A stretch of DNA of 64,000 nt from Brevibacterium senegalense (lineage in GTDB: Bacteria > Actinomycetota > Actinomycetes > Actinomycetales > Brevibacteriaceae): NCBI RefSeq assembly GCF_000285835.1, contig NZ_HE978602.1, forward strand, positions 66,499-130,498. Direction: 5' to 3'. The translations under genes were made by a program, and so were the position numbers. Each line of letters starts with the position of its first letter. Within the stretch, counting starts at the first letter, position 1. Below, one piece after another: positions 1 through 6,699 of the stretch. Under the pieces are notes generated by a model. The model was not told the origin of the DNA. It worked only from the letters and a program-made list of their open reading frames with translations, and made no database searches.

Positions 1-62
1 GCACCCTGCAGATCGGCTCGACCCCGTGCTCATCCCTGTGCGCGTCGATGAACGCGCACATC
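1..62 (-). CDS. IS3-family transposase OrfB (N-terminal fragment, runs off the window)
   Basis: Reading leftwards from an ATG at 62-60, the frame gives MCAFIDAHRDEHGVEPICRV, the typical opening of the IS3-family OrfB (DDE integrase part); the catalytic residues lie outside the window. The ATG overlaps the TGA of the upstream OrfA (GTGATG arrangement), so translation is probably coupled to OrfA; no A-rich slippery run is visible at the junction. OrfB normally supplies the strand-transfer chemistry of the element. Only about 20 codons can be seen, so the call rests on the match of this start and on the adjacent OrfA. Confidence 0.75.
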
Positions 63-387
63 ACCGCGAGGGGCGGTCGAGCTCCGCCGCGAAGAAAGCC
101 GAGGCTTGCCGCAGGATCGTGTTCGCGCGCCTGAGCTCGCGGTTCTCCCGTTCAAGCTCCGCCATCCGAGCCGCGTCTTCCGACGTAGTACCCGGCCTGA
201 GGCCTTCATCAACCTCGGCCTTCTTCACCCAGGTACGCAGCGCTTCGGGGTGGACACCGAGTTGCTCGCCGATCCGATTGAACGCGCCCCTGCGAGCTTC
301 GGGATCTTTGCGCGCATCGATCGCCATCCTCGTGGCTCGCTCGCGTAGCTCGTCGGGGTACTTTCGTGGTGCGACCATGCCGCCCAT
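61..387 (-). CDS. IS3-family transposase OrfA (helix-turn-helix)
   Basis: The 108-residue product starts MGGMVAPRKYPDELRERA and contains a helix-turn-helix of the transposase_8 type (residues about 10-60, with IGEQLGVHPEALRTWVKKAE) followed by a leucine-zipper-like helix (ARMAELERENRELRRANTIL, about residues 73-92). This is the standard layout of OrfA in IS3-family elements, which binds the element ends. The length is normal, so this half of the element looks intact. OrfB follows with a stop/start overlap at 60-63. The terminal inverted repeat that should lie upstream of the start (about 390-560) could not be recognised with confidence. Confidence 0.88.
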   Translation of the reverse strand: MGGMVAPRKYPDELRERATRMAIDARKDPEARRGAFNRIGEQLGVHPEALRTWVKKAEVDEGLRPGTTSEDAARMAELERENRELRRANTILRQASAFFAAELDRPSR

Positions 388-682
388 CCTTCCGGGTTAT
401 CGATGTCTCCATTAAACCCGGGGCGATTCAGTACGTGGTCCCCGATTTCCACCCCGTGCCACAGGCAGCCGGGGTCGACGACGGTCGGGCCGACCCGCGC
501 ACTGGTGAGGTCGAGAATGCAGGTGCAGATCGTCGAACGAACAGGATTCATCCGCCGAAGCTATCAAAGTTGCAAGATCGACTTAGAGCGTTACGAACTG
601 TAATCGACCATCGAGCGGGGGTTCGGCGAGGGCCCGGAGAGGATCCAAGTCATTCTTTGATTCTCCAGGCCTGGGGCGCTCG
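388..682. other. Non-coding stretch between IS3 OrfA and an IS256 scrap
   Basis: No credible gene is present. The part next to OrfA (about 388-560) should hold the IS3 promoter and outer end, but I could not define its terminal inverted repeat. The rest shows no motif I recognise. Open frames here have poor codon use for a high-GC genome and match nothing I know. Confidence 0.5.
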
Positions 683-811
683 GCTCACGATCTGGTCGAT
701 CCCCTCCAAGTGGTGTTTGCGCTCGGGCACGATCACCGGTGTGAGCGGCCCGTCACGGTTCCGCGACGCCTGGATCTCCACCAAACCGATCTCGGTCAAC
801 ACGGTCTCGAG
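683..811 (-). pseudogene. IS256-family transposase fragment
   Basis: A 43-codon stretch on the minus strand reads LETVLTEIGLVEIQASRNRD and continues with GPLTPVIVPERKHHLEGIDQIVS. This matches the segment of IS256-family (Mutator-like) transposases that precedes the first catalytic Asp, where relatives read KTV-T--G-VEI-VPRDRDG-F-P-IV-KRQ-RL-G-DE-I. It is preceded by an in-frame stop and diverges after IVS, so neither the N-terminus nor the DDE core is left. It ends only about 20 bases from the 3' end of phnM and marks an old insertion or recombination point at the edge of the phosphite/phosphonate cluster. Confidence 0.75.
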
Positions 812-833
812 CTAAGCCACACGTCGGACGTGT

Positions 834-2072
834 TCACACTTCAGCAGCAGTGGCGGCTCTCATCGTGATCGCCGAGGGCCACGTCTTGCTGAAATCGACG
901 AGTACCAGGTCGGCGACCGTTCCCTCTGTGAGGGTGCCGCGGTCGTCGAGACCGACGCACGCGGCCGGTCCCGAGGTGACGAGACGCACGGCTTCTGGGA
1001 GTGTCGCGATTCTCTGGCTCACCAGCCGCACCACACTCGGCAGCAGCGACGTTGGAATGTAGTCGCTCGCGAGCCCATCCACCAGGCCAGCAGATACAAG
1101 CTCAGCCGCAGAAACATTTCCCGTGTGGGACCTACCCCGAACGACGTTCGGCGCTCCAGCGATGACGAGCATTCCCTGGTCTCGGGCGGCGCGCGCCGCT
1201 TCTAACGTCGTCGGGAACTCTGCCACCGAACATCCGAGCGCGGCCGCCGCTTCGACGTCGTCCCGCGTCGCCAAGTCATGACCGAAGAGCCGGATCAGGC
1301 CCTTCCGGGCAAGGCTTTCCAGCCATGCAAGCACGCGATCCCGCACGCCCTGTCGTTTCTCGCGGCTGCTGCGCCACCATTCGACGTGGTCGGCGGCGTC
1401 ATCCTGCGACATTCCCTCGTTCAGCACGAGCCAGCGCTGCATCGTCATCGGATCTGCGAATTGCCCCTGTCCGGGCGTGTGGTCTTCATATGACACGACC
1501 GGCACACCTGCGCCCCGGCCCTCAGGCGCCGGGCTTCCGGAGCGGTCAGCAGGACGGGATAAGAGCTCGGCTCGCGGCTCAAGTTCCTTCTCGAGCAGTT
1601 CGCGGCCGTATTCGCAGCGTACGTCGAGCCGATGCAGGACCTGGTGGTCGACTTGCCTGTCGTCCGTGCAAGCGAGGGCTTCCGAAAGCTCGGACGCGGC
1701 AGGAGAGTCAATGGCGGTCCCTACAATCGATCGCTCCTGGAACGCCAGCCCGTGGAGGACCGTGGTGGTCCCCGCAGCTCGAAGGCGCGCACCAGCCGAT
1801 GCAATGGCAAGACTCGGATCGAGGACGACTCCCGGCCGGGGCCTCATCTCGCGCGACAACATGTCGCTGTGGACGTCGATGAGGCCCGGCAGCAGGTATG
1901 CCCCGCGAACATCGAGGTCACAGGAGGCCCCGGGAGGATGCGGCCCGACGTGCGCAATCCGGCCACCACGCACGACTAGCCTGGCGTCCTCGATGACCAC
2001 GTCCGGCAGCACGGCGGAGGCATGGCCGATCACCAGATCGCTCACTGCGCCGTCCGGGGTAAAGGGTGTCAT
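834..2072 (-). CDS. phnM: PhnM-like amidohydrolase (alpha-D-ribose 1-methylphosphonate 5-triphosphate diphosphatase)
   Basis: The 412-residue protein is an amidohydrolase with PhnM family marks: LPGLIDVHSDMLSREMRPRP near the N-terminus (metal ligands), HRLDVRCE, SYEDHTPGQGQ, APNVVRGRSHTGN and LASDYIPTSLL. In the C-P lyase pathway PhnM removes pyrophosphate from ribose 1-methylphosphonate 5-triphosphate. No phnGHIJ genes are in this window, so PhnM stands alone and its substrate here is uncertain. It is transcribed away from phnCDE-ptxD and shares with them the 172-bp promoter region that carries a perfect inverted repeat. The C-terminus (KTWPSAITMRAATAAEV) looks atypical and lies beside an IS256 scrap, so the end may have been altered. 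Confidence 0.85.
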   Translation of the reverse strand: MTPFTPDGAVSDLVIGHASAVLPDVVIEDARLVVRGGRIAHVGPHPPGASCDLDVRGAYLLPGLIDVHSDMLSREMRPRPGVVLDPSLAIASAGARLRAAGTTTVLHGLAFQERSIVGTAIDSPAASELSEALACTDDRQVDHQVLHRLDVRCEYGRELLEKELEPRAELLSRPADRSGSPAPEGRGAGVPVVSYEDHTPGQGQFADPMTMQRWLVLNEGMSQDDAADHVEWWRSSREKRQGVRDRVLAWLESLARKGLIRLFGHDLATRDDVEAAAALGCSVAEFPTTLEAARAARDQGMLVIAGAPNVVRGRSHTGNVSAAELVSAGLVDGLASDYIPTSLLPSVVRLVSQRIATLPEAVRLVTSGPAACVGLDDRGTLTEGTVADLVLVDFSKTWPSAITMRAATAAEV

Positions 2073-2193
2073 GGCTGATCAGCCTGACATTTGCTTCTTG
2101 CCTGGATGTGTACGCCGCCTTAACTGCTGTGGGTGAACGGGCTGTTTCATCGGGGTTCACAAACCGTTGTCTCCCACAGCGCCCGGACTTCAC

Positions 2194-2242
2194 AAGTCCT
2201 CTATACGTTTTCACTCGTACAGCGCACTCGTATAGAGGACTT
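2194..2242. promoter_or_regulatory. Perfect 14-bp inverted repeat, candidate GntR/PhnF operator
   Basis: The arms AAGTCCTCTATACG (2194-2207) and CGTATAGAGGACTT (2229-2242) are exact reverse complements separated by 21 nt. The spacer also holds CACTCGTA (2212-2219), repeated directly at 2225-2232. The repeat lies in the only intergenic region of the divergent phnM / phnC-phnD-phnE-ptxD-gntR cluster. Its GTATAGA core resembles the TATAGA-containing sites I recall for PhnF-type GntR regulators. The right arm ends 2 nt before the phnC ATG and contains the likely ribosome binding site (AGAGGA), so a bound regulator would cover the start of phnC. Confidence 0.7.
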
Positions 2243-2244
2243 TC

Positions 2245-3045
2245 ATGATAGAGCTCGTCGATGTCAGCAAGACTTACGAAGGCGGCGTTCAAGCATTGGC
2301 CCGAACCGATCTGTCGATCGAGCGCGGAAAAGTCACCGTGCTGCTCGGCCCGTCGGGTGCCGGCAAGTCGACCTTGCTGCGATGCATGAACCTGCTCGTC
2401 AAACCCACCACCGGCTCCGTGCGGGTTGACGGGACGGCGTCACTCGACTCCCGCCGCGAATTGCGTCGACACCGCCGCCGCACGGGGATGGTATTCCAAC
2501 ACCACCAGCTGATCCCACGCTTCTCGGCCTTGCGCAACGTGCTCCTCGGCCGGGTCGGTTATCACAGCTTCTGGCAGAGCATCCTGCCCTCCAGTCGCGG
2601 CGACCAGCGCATCGCGCTCGAAGCGCTCGAACGCGTCGGACTGCTGGACAAGGCCCTGACCCGGGTAGACAACCTGAGCGGTGGCATGCAGCAGCGAGTA
2701 GGCATCGCTCGAGCGCTCGCGCAGCAACCGGACCTGATCCTTGCCGATGAGCCGGTCGCCAGCCTCGATCCCAACTCTGCGCGTCGCGTGATGGAGCTGC
2801 TGCGCCGAGTCTGTCAGGAGAACGGCATCACCCTGGTTGCCAGCCTCCACCAGGTCGACCTCGCGCTCGAGCACGCCGACCGCATCGTCGGCCTGGCACA
2901 CGGGGAAATCGTCTACGACGGCCCTGCAGCCGGGGTCACCGATGAGGATTTGCTGGTGATTTACGGCGGCGTGCCCGCCGACGAGCAGGCCGATGCCCTT
3001 CCACTGTCGGCACAGACCGTTTCGCTGCCGACTTCTGCTGACTAG
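2245..3045 (+). CDS. phnC: Phosphonate/phosphite ABC transporter ATP-binding protein
   Basis: The 266-residue protein is an ABC ATPase of the PhnC/PtxA type. Visible motifs are Walker A GPSGAGKS (residues 35-42), the Q-loop in GMVFQHHQL (81-89), signature LSGGMQQ (144-150) and Walker B LILADEP (164-170), followed by a switch His in SLHQVD. It would energise import by PhnE with PhnD as the binding protein. Given the ptxD gene downstream, phosphite is the most likely cargo, though phosphonates are possible. The ATG at 2245 has AGAGGA 8 nt upstream. It is the first gene of a five-gene operon; 82 nt separate it from phnD. Confidence 0.93.
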   Translation: MIELVDVSKTYEGGVQALARTDLSIERGKVTVLLGPSGAGKSTLLRCMNLLVKPTTGSVRVDGTASLDSRRELRRHRRRTGMVFQHHQLIPRFSALRNVLLGRVGYHSFWQSILPSSRGDQRIALEALERVGLLDKALTRVDNLSGGMQQRVGIARALAQQPDLILADEPVASLDPNSARRVMELLRRVCQENGITLVASLHQVDLALEHADRIVGLAHGEIVYDGPAAGVTDEDLLVIYGGVPADEQADALPLSAQTVSLPTSAD

Positions 3046-3127
3046 CAAACGCTCAGGACTCAATAACCTCGACCGCCACCCCCGAGATCGACCACCTTCC
3101 GAACTGCTGAAACAGGAGTGAATTCCC

Positions 3128-4024
3128 ATGCCTAGACCCACCCGCTTGGCGACTGCCGCGATCGCTGTAACGACTGCCTTCACCTTCGTCCTCTCCGGTT
3201 GTGGTGCCAGTTCAGAGGCAACCACCGCCCCGGAAACCCTCCGCGTTGCGCTGCTTCCCGACGAGAACGCGTTGGAGGTGATCAAGAACAATGAGCCCCT
3301 CAAGGAGCACCTCGAAAAGGAACTCGCGCTTGACGTCGAGCTCGTGGTGACGACCGATTACTCCTCGATGATCGAGGCGATGGCCCGCGGCCGCATCGAC
3401 CTCGGCTACTTCGGCCCTCTGTCCTACGTCCTCGCCCAGGAGAAGGCCGACATCGAGCCCTTCGCCGCCCTGCAGGAAGTCGAGGGTGAGGACCCGACAT
3501 ACCAGGCAGTGTTCATCGCCAACGCGGATTCCGGCATCGAGGACCTCGCGGATGTCGCCGGCAAGACCGTTGCGTGGGGAGACCAGGCCAGCACGTCCAG
3601 TCACCTCATTCCCAAGGCCATGCTCGCCGAAGAGGCGGACCTCCGAGTAGACCAGGGTGACTACGAGGAACAGCACGTCGACTCCCATGATGCTGTGGCC
3701 TTGGCAGTGCAGAACGCCAATGCGGACGCGGGGGGCATGAGCTTGCCCATCTATGAGCGCATGGTCGAGGAGGGGCTCATCGACTCCGAGACTGTCGTGA
3801 AAGTCCAGGAATCGGATCCCTATGCCAACTACCCCTGGACGATGCAGTCCAATCTGCCCGAGGACCTGAAGGAGAAGCTGCGGGCGGCGTTCCTGGAACT
3901 CGACGATCCCGAGGTGCTCGAACCATTCGGAGCCGCCGGCTTCGCAGAGGTTGCCGATTCGGACTACGATCAGATTCGCGACCTCGCTCCGCTGCTCGAC
4001 ATCGATCTCGAGGATTACCAGTGA
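3128..4024 (+). CDS. phnD: Phosphonate/phosphite-binding lipoprotein
   Basis: The 298-residue protein has a lipoprotein signal with lipobox LSGC (Cys25), then the PhnD/PtxB fold: TLRVALLPDENALEVIKNNE, later DLGYFGPLSYVLAQEK and GKTVAWGDQASTSSHLIPKA. The latter segment, rich in Ser/Thr, is the usual contact site for the phosphonate or phosphite group. It should sit on the outer face of the membrane and deliver substrate to PhnE. AGGAG precedes the ATG (AACAGGAGTGAATTCCC). Its TGA overlaps the GTG of phnE (GTGA), so the two are translationally coupled. Which oxyanion it prefers cannot be read from sequence; linkage to ptxD favours phosphite. Confidence 0.9.
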   Translation: MPRPTRLATAAIAVTTAFTFVLSGCGASSEATTAPETLRVALLPDENALEVIKNNEPLKEHLEKELALDVELVVTTDYSSMIEAMARGRIDLGYFGPLSYVLAQEKADIEPFAALQEVEGEDPTYQAVFIANADSGIEDLADVAGKTVAWGDQASTSSHLIPKAMLAEEADLRVDQGDYEEQHVDSHDAVALAVQNANADAGGMSLPIYERMVEEGLIDSETVVKVQESDPYANYPWTMQSNLPEDLKEKLRAAFLELDDPEVLEPFGAAGFAEVADSDYDQIRDLAPLLDIDLEDYQ

Positions 4025-4857
4025 GCAGCCCCGCGGTCAGCGTGCCGCGCGAGGATCGCAGAGAGCAGGAATACCAGCGAATCACCGACCAGGCACAATC
4101 CGGCTGGAGGCGCTCGTTCTCCATCACGGGCTTGATCCTCGTCGCGGTGATCCTGAGTGCCTGGGCCGTGGGTCTGCTCGACGCCAACCGCATGGTCACA
4201 GGCCTCGCCGACATTGCCGACCTGCTCAGCGAGATGTGGGTGCCGGACTTCACCCATCTGAACAGCTGGTGGGGGCCCCTGCTCGACTCGATGACAATGA
4301 GCATCGCGGCCACAGCACTGGCTGTGCTGCTCTCCGTCCCTCTCGCATTGCTCGGAGCACGCAACACCTCACCGCACCCGGCGATCTACTGGGTCGCGCG
4401 GCTCATCCTGAACGTGCTGCGATCAGTGCCCGAACTGATCATGGCGATCGTATTCGTCGCCGCCGTCGGCTTCGGCGCGCTGCCCGGGGCTTTGGCATTG
4501 GGGATCCATTCTGCCGGCATGGTGGGAAAGTTCTTCGCCGAAGCGATTGAGCACGCTGCCGAAGCCCCTGTCGAGGCCGCCAGGGCGACAGGAGCCGGCC
4601 CGGCCCAAGTGATTCTCCACGGCATCCTGCCCCAGGTGCTGCCGCAGATGGCCGACGTCACCGTCTACAGGTGGGAGCTCAATTTCCGAGCGTCGATCGT
4701 CGTCGGGGTCGTCGGCGCCGGCGGCATCGGCTTCGAACTCATCGCCGCCCTGCGAACCCTCCAGTACGACGAGGTCGCCGCAATCCTGCTCGTCATCCTG
4801 GCCACCGTGACCGTAGTCGACGCTCTCGGCGGAGCGTTGCGAAAGAGGTTCCAATGA
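4021..4857 (+). CDS. phnE: Phosphonate/phosphite ABC transporter permease
   Basis: The 278-residue permease has five or six membrane helices (for example ITGLILVAVILSAWAVGLL and PAIYWVARLILNVLRSVPEL) and the binding-protein-dependent transport loop EAARATGAGPAQVILHGILP that docks onto PhnC. The LRSVPELIMAI stretch is typical of PhnE/PtxC. The GTG start overlaps the phnD stop, and its own TGA overlaps the ptxD ATG (ATGA at 4854-4857). This tight packing ties uptake directly to the oxidising enzyme encoded next. Confidence 0.92.
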   Translation: MSSPAVSVPREDRREQEYQRITDQAQSGWRRSFSITGLILVAVILSAWAVGLLDANRMVTGLADIADLLSEMWVPDFTHLNSWWGPLLDSMTMSIAATALAVLLSVPLALLGARNTSPHPAIYWVARLILNVLRSVPELIMAIVFVAAVGFGALPGALALGIHSAGMVGKFFAEAIEHAAEAPVEAARATGAGPAQVILHGILPQVLPQMADVTVYRWELNFRASIVVGVVGAGGIGFELIAALRTLQYDEVAAILLVILATVTVVDALGGALRKRFQ

Positions 4858-5891
4858 AACAACACAGTCGACGTCCGAAGGTCGTACTGACGCACCGCGT
4901 GCATGCGCCGATCCTCGAATTGCTCAGCGAAAGCTGCGAAGTTGTCGCCAACCAGAGCGACAGCAGTCTCCCGGCCTCCGAGGTGCGGCGCCGCGCAGCA
5001 GAGGCCGAAGGATTGATGGTGTTCATGCCCGACCGGGTCGATGCAGAGCTCCTCGACTCATGCCCCAACCTGAAGGTGGTCGCGGGAGCCCTCAAAGGGA
5101 ACGACAACATCGACGTCGAGGCTTGCACAGAGCGAGGCATCTGGCTGACCAGGGTCGAGGACCTCCTGACCGAGCCCACTGCAGAACTGGCGGTCGGACT
5201 GCTCATCGGGCTCGCGCGGAACATCACCGCCGGGGACCGCCGGGTGCGCTCGAATTTCGCCGGGTGGCGGCCGACGCTCTACGGGAGGACCCTCGTAGGA
5301 TCGACGATCGGCATCGTAGGGGCAGGCAACCTCGGCCGGGCTGTTGCACGGATGTTGCGGGGATTCGCACCCGAGTTGCTCTACTTCGACCCTGAACCGC
5401 TATCGGCGGCCGATGAAGCACTACTCGACATCCGGCGTGCGGACCTGTCCGACCTGCTGGAGCGCAGCGACGCTGTTGTGGTCTGCGCCCCACTGTCGGC
5501 GGAGACAGTCCACTTGCTCGACCGGAATCGGCTCGAGTCAATACGACCGGGGGCGCTACTCGTCAACGTCGGCCGCGGCTCCGTCGTCGACGAATCCGCG
5601 GTGATCGAGCTCCTACGCGCCGGACAGCTCGGTGGCTTCGCGGCTGACGTTTTCGAGTTCGAGGACCTGTCCCGACCGGACCGGCCCGCTGCCATCTCCG
5701 CCGAGCTGTTGGCGATGCAGGACCGCACGCTGTTCACGCCACACCTGGGATCTGCCGTGGCCGCGACTCGTCTCAAAATTGAGGAGCACGCCGCCACTGC
5801 CATACTGCAGGCCCTTGCAGGGCATGAACCACACGGAGCCGTCAACCGCCCGTGTGGCGTGGGATCTGCTGGAACGCCTACTGCCCTATGA
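4854..5891 (+). CDS. ptxD: Phosphite dehydrogenase (NAD-dependent)
   Basis: The 345-residue D-2-hydroxyacid dehydrogenase-fold protein follows the P. stutzeri PtxD sequence closely: LTHRVHAPILELL, FMPDRVDAELL, ALKGNDNIDVEACTERGIW, DLLTEPTAELAVGL, NFAGWRPTLYG, RPGALLVNVGRGSVVDE, FAADVFEFED and LFTPHLGSAV. Residues at the known PtxD active-site positions are kept: Met58, Lys81, Trp138, Arg241, Glu270 and His297 (PtxD Met53, Lys76, Trp134, Arg237, Glu266, His292). The Rossmann motif GAGNLG is at 156-161, and Asp179 at the end of beta-2 favours NAD over NADP. The reaction would be phosphite + NAD to phosphate + NADH, in the cytoplasm. ATG overlaps the phnE stop and TGA overlaps the gntR ATG, so expression is coupled on both sides. 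A plain hydroxyacid dehydrogenase is the alternative, but the motif match makes it unlikely. Confidence 0.9.
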   Translation: MKQHSRRPKVVLTHRVHAPILELLSESCEVVANQSDSSLPASEVRRRAAEAEGLMVFMPDRVDAELLDSCPNLKVVAGALKGNDNIDVEACTERGIWLTRVEDLLTEPTAELAVGLLIGLARNITAGDRRVRSNFAGWRPTLYGRTLVGSTIGIVGAGNLGRAVARMLRGFAPELLYFDPEPLSAADEALLDIRRADLSDLLERSDAVVVCAPLSAETVHLLDRNRLESIRPGALLVNVGRGSVVDESAVIELLRAGQLGGFAADVFEFEDLSRPDRPAAISAELLAMQDRTLFTPHLGSAVAATRLKIEEHAATAILQALAGHEPHGAVNRPCGVGSAGTPTAL

Positions 5892-6643
5892 TCGGTCCTA
5901 TCGATCACAGCAAGACGAAGAAGCCTGCCTCTCGCACCCCGTTGTACCTGGCCGCCGCGGACTCCCTCGCTGAGCAGATCGCTGACCAGCCCGTGGGGAC
6001 TCGCCTGCCGTCAGAAGACGAGCTTGCCGGTCAGCTCGGGGTCAGCCGACTCACCGCGCGGGCAGCACTGGCTGAGCTGGAGAGGCGCTACCTTGTTCGT
6101 CGGCGACAGGGAAGCGGAACATACGTCTCCCGACGAGTCGATTACACGATCAGTCGACATCATCCGCCGTCGTGGAGTCAGAGTGTTCGTAGCGCCGGGC
6201 TCACCCCCGAGGTGCGCACCACGGGCTGGCGCCTCGAATACCCGCCACCCGAGGTCCGCCGCCGGATGAACATCGGCGCGAGGCAGCAGGTGCTGGTGAT
6301 CTCACGTGACCGGTACATCGACGATGAACTGGTCGGATTCGCCGAAACCTTCCTCGATACGCACCTGGTCCCTGACTTGCCCCAAGTTCTCGAGCCGTCC
6401 GCATCGCTGCACGACGTGCTGGCTGATCACTACAGACTCCAGCCCGTACGAGGATGGTTCGGGGTCGCTATCGATCCAGCGACACCGGAAGTCGCCGAGC
6501 ATCTCGGCCTCAGCGGTCGCCCGCCGGTCATCTCCATCCGCTCACGAACCGATGCCGTTGCCCAGAATAGCCGTCCAGTGGAACTCACCGTCTCGTGGCT
6601 CAGGGCCGATGTCTTTCGCATCGAGATCGACTTCGACACGTAA
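5888..6643 (+). CDS. GntR/HutC-family regulator, PhnF-like
   Basis: The 251-residue protein has an N-terminal winged helix (PLYLAAADSLAEQIADQP, then GTRLPSEDELAGQLGVSRLT, residues about 15-75) and a C-terminal UTRA effector domain of the HutC/PhnF subfamily. I start it at ATG 5888, which overlaps the ptxD TGA (ATGA); an upstream in-frame start would only add residues inside ptxD. As the last gene of the operon it probably represses both phnM and phnC-ptxD through the inverted repeat at 2194-2242. Known phosphite loci with PtxD usually carry a LysR regulator (PtxE), so a GntR here is a departure. Confidence 0.85.
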   Translation: MIGPIDHSKTKKPASRTPLYLAAADSLAEQIADQPVGTRLPSEDELAGQLGVSRLTARAALAELERRYLVRRRQGSGTYVSRRVDYTISRHHPPSWSQSVRSAGLTPEVRTTGWRLEYPPPEVRRRMNIGARQQVLVISRDRYIDDELVGFAETFLDTHLVPDLPQVLEPSASLHDVLADHYRLQPVRGWFGVAIDPATPEVAEHLGLSGRPPVISIRSRTDAVAQNSRPVELTVSWLRADVFRIEIDFDT

Positions 6644-6699
6644 GGCGCCTCACGCGGTTTAGATCTAGAAGCCACTGAAGACCGCTGTAGGTGGTATTG

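Noticed and set aside
225-551. Possible extra gene upstream of the IS3 OrfA
   Set aside because: The frame overlaps OrfA and its N-terminal part matches nothing I recognise; more likely the non-coding end of the element.
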